Notes: a model not told the origin generated them from the sequence alone. 64,000 nucleotides of DNA from Actinoplanes nipponensis (GCF_016862275.1 NZ_BOMQ01000066.1:33186-97185), one strand, 5' to 3'; numbered from the stretch's first letter, positions 17,399 through 27,282 are shown. Made by a program: numbers and translations.

Positions 17399-18310
17399 TC
17401 AGGCCTCCAGCAGGTAGGAGAAGACACTCTCCAGGGATTCGTCGGAGGGCAGCAGCTTGCGCAGCCGGATGCCCTCGTCGATGGCGATGCGCGGCAGGGC
17501 GCGGGTGAAGCTGCCGTAGTCCGACGCGCGCACGGTCAGCCCGGCCGGGTCGATCTCCACGCCGCTGACCGACTTCTCGCCGATCAGCGCCACCGCCAGC
17601 CGGCGGTCGTCGGACGACTGCACGGCGAACACGTGCGGGCGGTTGGTCATCAACCGGCGGATCTTGCGGTAGTCGCCGGAGGCGGCCAGCCGGCCGGCCA
17701 CGATCACCTGGACCGTGCCGGAGACCTGCTCCACCTCCTCCAGGATGTGCGAGCTGAACAGCACCGTGTGACCGCGGTCGCCGAGCTCGTGCAGCAGGCC
17801 CATCATGTGCATCCGCTGCCGCGGGTCCATGCCGTTGAACGGCTCGTCCAGCAGCAGCACCTGCGGGTTGTGGACCAGCGCGGCCGCGACCCGGGTGCGC
17901 TGGCGCATGCCCTTGGAGTACGTCTCGATGCGGCGGTCGGCGGCGTCGGTCATCTCGACCATGTGCAGCGCCTGCTCGGCCGCGGCCGCGGGATCGGGCA
18001 GCTTCTGCATCTTGGCGCTCGCGCGGACGAACTCGCGGGCGGTGAGGAAGCCGTGCACCGCCTCCCGCTCGGCGACCAGACCCAGCTGCCGGTAGACCCC
18101 GGGGTTGCGCCAGGTCGGCGAGCCGTCGACGGTGACCGTGCCGCGCGAGGGCGACAGGAAGCCCGCCATCATGTGCAGCACGGTGGTCTTGCCGGCGCCG
18201 TTCGGGCCGAGCAGGCCGGTGACGCCCGGCTCCAGCGTCATGCTGATGTCGTTGACCGCCACCACGTTGCCGTACCAGCGGGACACGTTCTCGAGTTGCA
18301 CCGTGGTCAC
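17399..18310 (-). CDS. ABC transporter ATP-binding protein (second in operon)
   Basis: A 303-residue ATPase with Walker A GPNGAGKTT, signature YSKGMRQRTRVA and Walker B LLLDEPFNGMDP. A C-terminal extension of about 90 residues after the catalytic core is typical of ABC-2 drug or polymer exporters. The GTG start overlaps the stop of the preceding permease by GTGA, so the genes are translationally coupled. It pairs with the downstream permease. Confidence 0.9.
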   Translation of the reverse strand: MTTVQLENVSRWYGNVVAVNDISMTLEPGVTGLLGPNGAGKTTVLHMMAGFLSPSRGTVTVDGSPTWRNPGVYRQLGLVAEREAVHGFLTAREFVRASAKMQKLPDPAAAAEQALHMVEMTDAADRRIETYSKGMRQRTRVAAALVHNPQVLLLDEPFNGMDPRQRMHMMGLLHELGDRGHTVLFSSHILEEVEQVSGTVQVIVAGRLAASGDYRKIRRLMTNRPHVFAVQSSDDRRLAVALIGEKSVSGVEIDPAGLTVRASDYGSFTRALPRIAIDEGIRLRKLLPSDESLESVFSYLLEA

Positions 18311-19170
18311 AGCGAGGCCACCCTCCGGTAGCGGGCCAGTAGCAGCAGCAGGCAGGTGGCGACCAGGGTGATCGCCTCGATGGCGTACACCGGGCCGAAC
18401 TCGCCGATGTTCAAACCCGTGTTGGCCCCGCTGATCAGCCACTGCCCGACGCCGCTGACCAGGGTCATCGGGCTGGCCAGGCCGGCCAGGTCCTGGGCCG
18501 TCGAGGACGGCAGGATGGACAGCACGCCGACCACCGGGGTGGTCATCAGGAAGACGGCGACGATGCCGCCGGCGGCGAACGCCCGCTTGCCGGTCAGGGA
18601 GGCGATCAGCATCCCGATGCCGGTGAAGACCAGCGCCCAGATCAGGCTGTAGCCCCACGCCGGCAGCAGGTCCTCGATCTCGTTCCAGACCCCGGACATG
18701 CCGGTCTTGGTGGTGAAGGCGCCGCCCAGGAAGATGATCAGCTGCGGCCCGGCCAGCAGGATCCACACCGCCGTCACCATCGCGGCGACCTTGGCGCCGA
18801 TGTAGTCGGCGGCGCGCAACGGGCGGCTGAAGTACAGCGGCAGCACCCCGGCGCGCAGGTCCCGGGAGACCAGCTCGGGCGCCACGATCGCCACGAAGAA
18901 GATGATCAGCCAGCTCATCGCGTCGGCGAACTGGATGTAGTTCAGCGGCAGCGTGCCGAGCTGGGCCCGGACCGCCGCGAGGATGACCGCGACCAGCGCG
19001 ACGATCCCGAAGACCAGCCACGGGAAGATCTTGGACTTGGCCGACCGGCCGAAGCCGTACGCGGCGCGCAGGCCGTGCACGTAGATCGCGCCGAACACGG
19101 CGGCGCGGCCCAGCCGCGGGCCGGTGTAGCGCTGGTATCCGATGTCGTGGATGACGCTCGACTCAGGCAT
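18307..19170 (-). CDS. ABC-2 type transporter permease
   Basis: A 287-residue membrane protein with six helices. The cytoplasmic N-terminus (SSVIHDIGYQRYTGPRLGR) and the motif RDLRAGVLPLYFSRPL mark the ABC-2 family. Its ATG overlaps the stop of the upstream ATPase by 8 bp and its own stop overlaps the next ATPase start. The operon thus encodes two ATPase-permease pairs, which may form one hetero-assembly or two exporters. Confidence 0.87.
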   Translation of the reverse strand: MPESSVIHDIGYQRYTGPRLGRAAVFGAIYVHGLRAAYGFGRSAKSKIFPWLVFGIVALVAVILAAVRAQLGTLPLNYIQFADAMSWLIIFFVAIVAPELVSRDLRAGVLPLYFSRPLRAADYIGAKVAAMVTAVWILLAGPQLIIFLGGAFTTKTGMSGVWNEIEDLLPAWGYSLIWALVFTGIGMLIASLTGKRAFAAGGIVAVFLMTTPVVGVLSILPSSTAQDLAGLASPMTLVSGVGQWLISGANTGLNIGEFGPVYAIEAITLVATCLLLLLARYRRVASL

Positions 19171-20077
19171 CCGCGGTCTCCCTCGTGGCGAAGAGCTCGG
19201 CCACCCGGTGGCGTCGCTGGTCCAGGCGGTGCAGCGGCAGGTCGAGATCGGCCACCACCCGCAGGACGTGGTCGTAGGTGGCCTCGTTGGTCAGCGGCAC
19301 CAGCACCATCCGGCCGTCGCGGGTGACCGGCAGCTCCAGCGCCGTCAGCGCCGCCGCCAGCTCGTCCGTACCCTCGCTGACCTCGATCGCGAGCACCTCG
19401 CTGGCCTCGGTCATGGCCGAGATCCGGTCGGCCCGCAGCAGCCGGCCGCCCTCGATGGCCACCAGCGAGTCGCAGATCCGCTCGACCTCGCCGAGCAGGT
19501 GCGAGCAGACCACCACGGAGATGCCGAACTCGCTGCCGATCCGCTGGATCAGCGCCAGCATGGCGTCGCGCCCGGCCGGGTCGAGGCCGTTGGTCGGCTC
19601 GTCGAGCAGCAGCAGGTCGGGGTCGTGCACCAGCGACTGGGCCAGCTTGACCCGCTGCTTCATGCCGGTCGAGTAGCCGCCGATCTGCCGGTAGCGCTCC
19701 TCGTAGAGCCCCACGTGGCGCAGCGCCTCGGAGGCGCGCTCGCGGGCGGCGGTGCGCGGCAGCCCGCTGATCCGGCCCAGGTGGGTGACGAACTCGGCCG
19801 CGGAGACGTCCGGTGGCAGCGCGTCGTGCTCCGGCATGTAGCCGACCTTCGCCCGGACCCGGTCGGGGTCGACGGTGGGATCGATGTCGAAGACCCGCAC
19901 CTGCCCGCCGGTCGGCGCGATCAGTCCCAACATGATCTTGATGAAGGTCGACTTGCCGGCGCCGTTGGCGCCGACCAGTCCGATGATCCCGGGCTCGACA
20001 GCGACGGTCAGGTCATGCAGGGCGGTCACCTGCGTGCCGTACGTCTTGGTCAACCCTTGGGTAACGATGAGGCTCAC
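19163..20077 (-). CDS. ABC transporter ATP-binding protein (first in operon)
   Basis: A 304-residue ATPase with GANGAGKST (Walker A), YSTGMKQRVKLA (signature) and LLLDEPTNGLDP (Walker B), plus a C-terminal extension. The GTG at 20077 is preferred over an ATG nine codons upstream because a TAGGCT -10 box ends 7 nt before it, as expected for a leaderless mRNA; the ATG lies upstream of that box. It heads the four-gene exporter operon. Confidence 0.88.
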   Translation of the reverse strand: MSLIVTQGLTKTYGTQVTALHDLTVAVEPGIIGLVGANGAGKSTFIKIMLGLIAPTGGQVRVFDIDPTVDPDRVRAKVGYMPEHDALPPDVSAAEFVTHLGRISGLPRTAARERASEALRHVGLYEERYRQIGGYSTGMKQRVKLAQSLVHDPDLLLLDEPTNGLDPAGRDAMLALIQRIGSEFGISVVVCSHLLGEVERICDSLVAIEGGRLLRADRISAMTEASEVLAIEVSEGTDELAAALTALELPVTRDGRMVLVPLTNEATYDHVLRVVADLDLPLHRLDQRRHRVAELFATRETADA

Positions 20078-20084
20078 AGCCGAC

Positions 20085-20090
20085 AGCCTA
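20085..20090 (-). promoter_or_regulatory. -10 box TAGGCT of the ABC operon
   Basis: TAGGCT on the minus strand ends 7 nt before the GTG of the first ATPase gene. No -35 with good spacing is obvious. Confidence 0.4.
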
Positions 20091-20223
20091 GAAAGCGTTG
20101 TCACCGAGGCGGATCAGGTGAACCCCCGAGTCACCCCCTGATACGGGACACACGGAGATCGCGGTGCATGCAAAGATGCCGCTGGATTTCATCGGACATC
20201 GAAGCACCACGGGGGTACGGCGC

Positions 20224-23200
20224 ATGGCATCACGCCTGTCGAAGCGCGCACGGCACAGCACACACCGGGTCGTCCGGGCGCTCGCGGGCGTCGCCGTCGC
20301 GGCCGCCCTGCTCGTCGCCCCGCAGCAGGCCACAGCCGCCGTGGCGGAGCCCGCGCCGTCCGCGCCGGCCTCCGCCCCGGCCAAGCCGACCCCGACGGCC
20401 ACACCGTCCCCGTCGGCCCCGGAGCCCGCGCCGACCGCCACCCCGACCGCGGCGGTCAGCTCTTCGCCGTCGGCGCCCGGGCCCGCGAAGCCGGCCACGC
20501 CGAAGCCGGGCCGGACCCCCGAGCGCGCCGGGGCGGCCGCGGCCGAGCCCTGCGGCGGGGTGATCGAGCCCGGCGCGGTGCTGGAGTGCCCGGAGATCAA
20601 GGACAAGCAGCGTCACGTCTACACGCTGACCACCACGGCGGACAACGAGCGGCTGCTCGTGGTGCTGCGCGCGCTGGTGGAGGGCGGCGACAGCCTGAGC
20701 GCCTGGCTCACCGGCGCCGATGGCGAGACGTCCTGCTACCTGGGGTCGTACCCGAACGATTGCGTCCTGGGCGCGGCCGGCACGTACACGATCGCGGTGA
20801 CCCTCTACTCCGGCTCCGGCAGCAACGGCTACGTGCTCGGCCTCGACTCGCGGTCGCACCCGTCGTCCTGCGCCACCCTGACGAGCGGCTCCCTCGCCTT
20901 CCCCACGACCGCCCGCGAGGGCACGCTGGCCGCCGGTTCCGCCGGCCGCTGCCACCGCTTCGAGCAGGCCGAGGGCGCCCTCGTGCGGATCGCGGTGTCC
21001 GGCGGCGGCGACGTGCGCGGGCAGCTGGAGAACGCCGCCGGCGAGGAGATCTGCTACCTGCAGGACACCCGCGAGTGCACGCTGACCGGCGCCGGGCCGT
21101 ACCACTTCTTCCTCACCGAGCAGTACGGCAACGCGACGACGTACCAGCTGGCCGTGACCCGGCTGTCCGACCCGGACGGTTGCGCGGACCTCACGCCGGC
21201 GACCTTCGGCGGGCCGGGCGAGCACCTCGTGACCGCGACCATCGAGGGCACGAACCTCACCTGCGCCACCTTCACCACCGCGGTGGCGGGCCTGCACCTG
21301 CTCACCTTCACCAACGCCCAGTACCTGAACTGGCGGGTGGCCGACCACACCGGCGCGGCGCTCTGCACCAAGTGGGGCGAGAACGGCGCGCTGTGCCCGC
21401 TGCCCGCGGCGGGCACGTACACCCTGTTCGGCGAGCACAGCGACTCGTGGGCGGGTCCGCAGACCTTCACCGCCGCCGTCTACCCGCTCGCCACGACGGC
21501 CGGCTGCGGCGCGACCGTGGGCACCTCGTGGGACGCCCCCCGGCTGGAGGTGCCGGCGACGGCGCCGCTGCTGGTCGGCTGCAACCCGCTGGACGCCCGG
21601 CCGGGTGACCGGATCGACCTGCGGTCCGGCGGCTGGATCACCGACGGCACCGGCGCGCGCATCTGCGACGCGGTCCGCGAGGACGACGAGACGGGGTGCG
21701 TGCTGCCCGGCCCGGGTCCGTACCGGGTCATCACCGAGGCGTCCTGGAGCGAGGACTCCGACAACCGGGGCTACTCGGTCGAGGCCCGCCGGCTGAACGA
21801 CCCGCAGGGCTGCGCGACTGTCGCCGCCGGCCGGTACAACGCGGCCCCGGCCGGTCCGCTGACGGCGAGCCGGTGCCGCATCCTGTCGGTGCCCGCGGCC
21901 GGCGCCTACCACGTCGATGTCGTCGACAAGGACAACTACCACGACTACGGCACGATCTACGACCGGGCCGGCAAGAAGGTGTGCGGCGTCGGGTACTGCA
22001 CGTTCCCGGCGGCCGGGCCCTACACGCTGACGACCGACGGCGGCACCTACGCCACCGTGTTTCTGCCCGCGGCCGGCACCGACGGCTGCGTGAACGTCTC
22101 CGACCAGCCCACCGCCGCCCCGGTCAAGGGAGCGTTCACGACCGCCGGCCAGCTCGACTGCCTGCTGCTGCCCACGCCGACCGGCGCGGGGCTGGCCCTG
22201 CTCAAGCCGCAGGACGCCACCGGCACGGGCCGGCCCGAGATGACGGTGTCCGACGCCGGCGGCCGATACGAGTGCGACCTCTCCCAGCTGCGCGACTACT
22301 CCTGCGTGCTGGAGGGGACCGCGCCGTTCCGGGTCCTGCTGCACCTCGACGAGGACACCGACACGGTCGCCGGCCCGTACGCGCTGAGCTTCGCCCGGAC
22401 CACCGGCGGCCCGGCCTGCCCGGTGCTGCCGAGCGGCGCCCAGCCGTCCCTGACGCTCGGCGGCGACAAGTTCGCCGGCTGCTTCACGCTGCCGGCCGGC
22501 CAGCACGCCGCCGCCGAGGCGCTGTCGTTCCAGCGCACCGCCGGCACCGGCAAGGCCCGCCTGTCCGTGTTCGGCCCGACCGGCACCCGGCGCTGCGGCA
22601 CCCAGGCGCTGGAGGCCGGCTTCACCATCTGCGACCTGGAGGCGGGCGCGGCCACGGTCCTGGTGGAGGGCAGCACGGCCACCGGCACGTACCGGTTCTC
22701 CCGCAAGGACGTCACCAGCAACGCCACCGGCTGCCAGCAGGTGACGTCCACCGTGGTCGGCGGACCGTCGCTGACCGGCACCCTGAGCTCGCGGGCGGAC
22801 CTGCGCTGCTACCAGGTCGCGGCGGCGGCCACCGACCGGATCGCGATCGACACCCGCGACCAGGACAACGTGTCGCGGACGATCATCCTGGACCCGGACG
22901 GGAAGACCACCTCGTGCGCCGGCTACGTCAGCGCCTGCGCGGTCACCGGCAAGACGAAGTACCAGGTGCTGGTGTGGAGCCTGGGCACCGGCAGCACGGC
23001 GTACCAGCTCGACGTGTGGAAGGTGTGGTCCGGGGGCAAGCCGCCCGCCGAGTGCGCCCCGGTGCCGTCCGCCGCGTACGGCTTCGGCCCGTACACCGGC
23101 ACGCTGAGCAGCTCCAAGCCGGCGATGTGCGTGGTCGCCCCGGCCACCTACTACGACGACCTGGACATCGACGTCAGCAACCCGGTGGACCCGGACGACG

Positions 23201-24243
23201 CCTACTTCTGGGACGCGGGCATGTACGCCGTCACCGGCAGCGCCGGCATGCAGTCCTGCGCCATCGGCGAGGGCGGCTTCCACTGCTGGTCCGGCCGGGA
23301 ACGGCTGGAGCCGACCGTGTACCTGCTGACCAACGGGAACCGGGCGAGCGCGCACCCGTACCGGCTGGAGGCGATCTGCCGGAACACCAGCTCGCTGTGC
23401 GGCGGTGAGGCGTTCACGGTGACCGCCGCCGCGCCGGCGTCCGTGGCCACCGGCGGCAAGCGCACGTTCACCGTCACCGGCACCGCTCTGCACCTGCGGG
23501 ACACCGTCGTGGTCACACCGGCGGGCGGCCCGGCGCTGACCGCCACGGTCAAGACGGTGTCGGCGGACCGCAGGACGCTGACGGCCGAGGTGGACCTGAC
23601 GACCGCGCCGGCCGGCCCGGCCGCCGTGAGCGTCGACTCGTTCGGCGCCGACGACGAGCCGGTGGTGCTGGCCGCCGCGTTCACGGTCACGCTGTCGCCG
23701 CTGCGGGCCACCAAGGCGCCGGCGATCAGCGGGACCGTCGCGGTCGGCTCGACCGTCAAGGTGTCGGCCGGCAGCTGGACGCCCGCGGCGACCTCGTACG
23801 CGTACCAGTGGCGGGCCGACGGCGCCGCCATCCGGGGCGCGGGCGGGGCGTCGTTGCTCATTCCCGCCGCGGTGCTCGGCAAGCGGCTCACCGTGACCGT
23901 CACGGCGTCCCGTTCGGGCTACCCGCCCGGGACGGCGACCTCGCCGGCCACGGCGGCGGTGGCCAAGGGCAGGGCGCCGGCGGCGACCAAGCAGCCGGCC
24001 ATCACCGGCACGGCGAAGGTCGGCCGCACGGTCAAGGTCTCGGCCGGCACCTGGTCGCCCCGGGCCGACTCGTACCGCTACGAGTGGCGGCTGAACGGCA
24101 AGGTGGTCAAGGGGGCCACCGCGGCGTCGCTCAAGCTGACGTCGTCGATGCGCAACAAGAAGCTGACCGTGACGGTGACCGCCCGCCGGGCCGGCCACGC
24201 CGACGGCCGGGCCACCGCCAAGGCGGTCACCGTGCGGCGCTGA
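20224..24243 (+). CDS. very large secreted repeat protein with C-terminal Ig-like domains
   Basis: A 1339-residue secreted protein of unknown function. After a signal peptide (about 1-41) comes a Pro/Ala/Thr/Ser-rich linker to about residue 105. Then about nine modules of 90-115 residues follow, each opening with a conserved cysteine such as SSCATL, DGCADL, QGCATV, DGCVNV and TGCQQV (near residues 216, 318, 426, 528, 620, 730, 836 and 942). Two Ig-like repeats end it (about 1160-1339, YAYQW and YRYEW), of a kind common in actinobacterial surface proteins. There is no sortase motif or membrane anchor. The ATG at 20224 fits the signal peptide. Adhesion or matrix scaffolding is a guess. Confidence 0.8.
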   Translation: MASRLSKRARHSTHRVVRALAGVAVAAALLVAPQQATAAVAEPAPSAPASAPAKPTPTATPSPSAPEPAPTATPTAAVSSSPSAPGPAKPATPKPGRTPERAGAAAAEPCGGVIEPGAVLECPEIKDKQRHVYTLTTTADNERLLVVLRALVEGGDSLSAWLTGADGETSCYLGSYPNDCVLGAAGTYTIAVTLYSGSGSNGYVLGLDSRSHPSSCATLTSGSLAFPTTAREGTLAAGSAGRCHRFEQAEGALVRIAVSGGGDVRGQLENAAGEEICYLQDTRECTLTGAGPYHFFLTEQYGNATTYQLAVTRLSDPDGCADLTPATFGGPGEHLVTATIEGTNLTCATFTTAVAGLHLLTFTNAQYLNWRVADHTGAALCTKWGENGALCPLPAAGTYTLFGEHSDSWAGPQTFTAAVYPLATTAGCGATVGTSWDAPRLEVPATAPLLVGCNPLDARPGDRIDLRSGGWITDGTGARICDAVREDDETGCVLPGPGPYRVITEASWSEDSDNRGYSVEARRLNDPQGCATVAAGRYNAAPAGPLTASRCRILSVPAAGAYHVDVVDKDNYHDYGTIYDRAGKKVCGVGYCTFPAAGPYTLTTDGGTYATVFLPAAGTDGCVNVSDQPTAAPVKGAFTTAGQLDCLLLPTPTGAGLALLKPQDATGTGRPEMTVSDAGGRYECDLSQLRDYSCVLEGTAPFRVLLHLDEDTDTVAGPYALSFARTTGGPACPVLPSGAQPSLTLGGDKFAGCFTLPAGQHAAAEALSFQRTAGTGKARLSVFGPTGTRRCGTQALEAGFTICDLEAGAATVLVEGSTATGTYRFSRKDVTSNATGCQQVTSTVVGGPSLTGTLSSRADLRCYQVAAAATDRIAIDTRDQDNVSRTIILDPDGKTTSCAGYVSACAVTGKTKYQVLVWSLGTGSTAYQLDVWKVWSGGKPPAECAPVPSAAYGFGPYTGTLSSSKPAMCVVAPATYYDDLDIDVSNPVDPDDAYFWDAGMYAVTGSAGMQSCAIGEGGFHCWSGRERLEPTVYLLTNGNRASAHPYRLEAICRNTSSLCGGEAFTVTAAAPASVATGGKRTFTVTGTALHLRDTVVVTPAGGPALTATVKTVSADRRTLTAEVDLTTAPAGPAAVSVDSFGADDEPVVLAAAFTVTLSPLRATKAPAISGTVAVGSTVKVSAGSWTPAATSYAYQWRADGAAIRGAGGASLLIPAAVLGKRLTVTVTASRSGYPPGTATSPATAAVAKGRAPAATKQPAITGTAKVGRTVKVSAGTWSPRADSYRYEWRLNGKVVKGATAASLKLTSSMRNKKLTVTVTARRAGHADGRATAKAVTVRR

Positions 24244-24244
24244 G

Positions 24245-25564
24245 CTACGGCAGGCTGGGCGCGACGTCGACCTGGAAGATCGGCAGCCGGCCCAGCTTGC
24301 GGTAGGCCCGCAGCGCGTCCGGGGTCGCGTCCACCGACGAGTCGCGGCCCTCCTGGTTGTGCGGGGTGTCGAAGTGCACCAGGGCCCGGATGTTCGGGAA
24401 GTTGCCGATCTGCCGGCCCACCTCCCGGTAGAACTCCGCCTTGTGGCCGGGGTTCCGCCGGGAGGACCAGACGCCCCACTCGGCGACCATCAGCGGCTTG
24501 TCCGGGTGCTCGGCCGTGGCCCAGTTGTAGAAGCCGGGCCAGTTGGGGCGGCCCGAGCTCTGCCGGTTCAGCAGCTCGGCGAAGTCGCCGTGGCCGTAGC
24601 CGGGGTCGCTGTAGGCGTAGGTGTCGAAGCCGATCCAGTCGATCACGTCGTCGCCCGGGTACATCTTGTCGAACCAGCTCTTGGACGTGTGCGGCACGTA
24701 GGCCATGTGCACCAGCACGGTGACCAGGTTGTCCACCCCGTGGGCGCGCAGCCGCCGCACCACGTGCCGGTACATGGCCGCGTAGTCCCCGGCCGTGTAG
24801 CCGGAGCCCTTCTCCTCCCGCACGTTGTCCTCGGCCTCGTGGTGCACCGTGAAGAAGAACTGCTCCGGGTACTCCTTGTCGATGTGCCGGGCCAGCCGGT
24901 CGAGGAACGCGTCGGTGGTCCTGTCGCCCCGGGCGATCTGGGCCCAGGTGGCGCCGGCCGGCTTCCAGTTGAGGAAGAGGATGCGTTCCCGGCCGGGCTC
25001 GCGTGCGATGGCCCGCTCGGCCTCGGTGGGGAAGAGCTGCCGGGTGCCCTTGTGGTAGGCGTGGTAGACGGCCTGGTGCCGGCCGGTCTTGCGCTCGAAG
25101 TCGTGCAGCGCCCGGCGGCCGCGGGCGTCGGTGAAGGCGCCGGGCGCCACGCCCCACAGCACGCCGCAGGACGGGACGAGCTTGCGCCCGGTGCGGCACC
25201 GCCCGCCGCTCCGGTCGCGCAGGGCGGGGCGGGGGCCGCCGAGGGCGGTCTGTCCCGGGCCGGGCCGGGCCGGGGCGGCGCTCGGGGTGGCGGAGCCCGA
25301 CGGCCCGGGTACGCCCGAGGCGCTGGGGCCGGCCGTCGGCGCGCCGGGGACCGCGGGCACGCCGGGTTCGGCGGGCGGCCGCGCACCGGGCAGCGGGGGC
25401 TGGGCGCGGCCCGGGTACGTCACGATCGGGTCCTCGCCCGGCAGGCCGAGCTGGTCGACGCCGCCGGTCCAGGCCCAGGAGACAGTGGCCACCACGGACA
25501 TCGCGAAGATCGCCGTCAGGGTGACGAGGTGCAGGAGCCTGGTGCGGTGCGGTCGACGTCTCAC
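24245..25564 (-). CDS. membrane-anchored GH26-like glycoside hydrolase
   Basis: A 439-residue protein. An N-terminal membrane anchor (about 9-32) and a Pro/Ala/Gly-rich linker (50-110) lead to a (beta/alpha)8-type glycosidase. Candidate catalytic glutamates are E243 in FTVHHEAEDN and E362 in MVAEWGVW, arranged as in mannanase-like GH26 enzymes. A second, lipidated relative lies at 35083. The GTG start is 8 nt after CATAGT, suggesting a leaderless message. It stops only 1 bp from the large repeat protein gene, on the opposite strand, and is divergent from the sulfate-activation gene, so it may process the polysaccharide made by the neighbouring locus. Confidence 0.75.
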   Translation of the reverse strand: MRRRPHRTRLLHLVTLTAIFAMSVVATVSWAWTGGVDQLGLPGEDPIVTYPGRAQPPLPGARPPAEPGVPAVPGAPTAGPSASGVPGPSGSATPSAAPARPGPGQTALGGPRPALRDRSGGRCRTGRKLVPSCGVLWGVAPGAFTDARGRRALHDFERKTGRHQAVYHAYHKGTRQLFPTEAERAIAREPGRERILFLNWKPAGATWAQIARGDRTTDAFLDRLARHIDKEYPEQFFFTVHHEAEDNVREEKGSGYTAGDYAAMYRHVVRRLRAHGVDNLVTVLVHMAYVPHTSKSWFDKMYPGDDVIDWIGFDTYAYSDPGYGHGDFAELLNRQSSGRPNWPGFYNWATAEHPDKPLMVAEWGVWSSRRNPGHKAEFYREVGRQIGNFPNIRALVHFDTPHNQEGRDSSVDATPDALRAYRKLGRLPIFQVDVAPSLP

Positions 25565-25720
25565 GATCGCCCACTATGCGACCTAAAGTCCGTTTTGTCG
25601 ACTACCGGGGCCGGTTCGCCGCGTGGCGACGGTCGAGATCAGACAGAGTGCCGACCCCGCTCGACCGCGGGGATTCCGGCTGCGAAACTGTCCCTCAAGC
25701 CGCTGCAAGGGGAGTCTTAG

Positions 25721-27244
25721 GTGAACGACGGTTCTGTGCTGCCCGAGGACGTGCTGCGTGACGCGCCGTCGTACACGCCCCGCGCGCACGAACTCGCCGA
25801 CCTGGAGTTGCTGCTCTCCGGGGCGTACGCGCCGTTGACCGGGTTCCTCGGGCGGGCCGACCTGACGGCCCTGCGCCGCCGGGGCCGCCTCGCCGACGGG
25901 ACGCCGTGGCCGGTCGGTGTCACCTGCGAGGTCCCGGCCGAGATCGGCGCGGCCCTCGACCTCGACGACCCGCTGCGCCGCACGGTGGTGCTGACCGACC
26001 CCGAGGGCGCGCCGGTCGCCGCGGTCGAGGTCCACGACGCCTGGCCGACCAGCGAGCGGATGTACGCCATCGGCGGCACGGTGCGCCGGATGGGCGACGG
26101 CGGGCACGGGCCGTTCCAGCGGCTGCGGCGTACCCCCGAGGAGGTGAAGGCCCTGCTCCCCCCGGGCCGGGTCCTCGGCGTCATCGCCGACCGCCCGCTG
26201 CACCGCCCGCAGCTCGCCCAGATCGCGCACGCCGCCCGCACCCTCGCCGCCCACCTGCTGATCATCATCCCGGTCACCGGCCCGGGCCCGGACGGCCTGC
26301 CGCCCGAGGCGCTGGTCCGGGCGGTCTTCGCGGCCCGCGACCGGATGCCGCCGGCGACGATCGTGGCGGTGCCGCTGATGCCGCGCAGCGACGAGATGCG
26401 CGACGCCCTGCTCCGCGCCCGGGTGGCGACCGCGTACGGCGTCACCCACGTGCTGTCCACCGGCGACATGCTCTCCGGCGCCGGCCTGCGGGTGCTGGTC
26501 CCCCGCGAACTGGCCTACGACAACCGGGACGGCCAGTGGCGCTGGCGCGACGACATCCCGCCGCGCAACCGCCGGCTGGCGATGACCTCCGCCGAGGTGG
26601 AGGACCTGCTCGACCGCGGCTTCCCGCTGCCCGAGTGGCACACCCCGCCCGCGGTGGCCAAGGAGCTGTCCCGGGTGCGCCCGCCCCGCCGGCACCGCGG
26701 CCTGGTGGTCTTCTTCACCGGCTTCTCCGGCTCGGGCAAGTCCACCATCGCCCGCGGCCTCGCCGACTCGCTGCGCGAGAGCGGCGAACGCACGATCACC
26801 TTCCTCGACGGCGACGTGGTGCGCCGCGAGCTCTCGGCCGGCCTCGGCTTCAGCCGCGCGGACCGCGACCGCAACGTGCGGCGGATCGGCTGGGTGGCCG
26901 CCGAGGTGGCCCGGCACCGCGGCATGTCGATCGCCTGCCCGATCGCCCCGTACGCCGACGCCCGCGCCGCCGTGCGCGCGATGGCCACCGAGGCGGGGGC
27001 CGGCTTCGTGCTCGTGCACGTGGCTACCCCGCTGGAGGTCTGCGAGCGCCGCGACCGCAAGGGCCTGTACGCCCGCGCCCGGGCCGGCCAGCTGCGCGGG
27101 ATGACCGGCGTCGACGACCCGTACGAGGAGCCGACCGACGCCGAGCTGACGCTGGACACCACCGATCTGACCGTGACCGAGGCCATCGACGTGGTGCTGG
27201 CCTACCTGGTGGAGACGGGCTGGGTGGAACCGAACATGAAGTAA
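25721..27244 (+). CDS. APS kinase fused to a degenerate ATP-sulfurylase domain
   Basis: A 507-residue protein. Residues 1-300 resemble ATP sulfurylase (AYAPLTGFLG; THVLSTGD), but the catalytic QxRN and HxxH motifs are replaced (ADRP, HRPQ), so this half is probably not a sulfurylase. Residues 325-505 are a complete APS kinase: P-loop GFSGSGKST (from 334), FLDGDVVRREL, GFSRADRDRNVRR, and RDRKGLYARARAG. The kinase phosphorylates APS to PAPS, the sulfate donor. It opens a locus with two sulfotransferases, which explains its presence. The GTG start has AAGGGGAG upstream. Confidence 0.85.
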   Translation: MNDGSVLPEDVLRDAPSYTPRAHELADLELLLSGAYAPLTGFLGRADLTALRRRGRLADGTPWPVGVTCEVPAEIGAALDLDDPLRRTVVLTDPEGAPVAAVEVHDAWPTSERMYAIGGTVRRMGDGGHGPFQRLRRTPEEVKALLPPGRVLGVIADRPLHRPQLAQIAHAARTLAAHLLIIIPVTGPGPDGLPPEALVRAVFAARDRMPPATIVAVPLMPRSDEMRDALLRARVATAYGVTHVLSTGDMLSGAGLRVLVPRELAYDNRDGQWRWRDDIPPRNRRLAMTSAEVEDLLDRGFPLPEWHTPPAVAKELSRVRPPRRHRGLVVFFTGFSGSGKSTIARGLADSLRESGERTITFLDGDVVRRELSAGLGFSRADRDRNVRRIGWVAAEVARHRGMSIACPIAPYADARAAVRAMATEAGAGFVLVHVATPLEVCERRDRKGLYARARAGQLRGMTGVDDPYEEPTDAELTLDTTDLTVTEAIDVVLAYLVETGWVEPNMK

Positions 27245-27282
27245 CCGGTGGCGGTGGAGTAGTTACGCATCGGCGTACTGGC

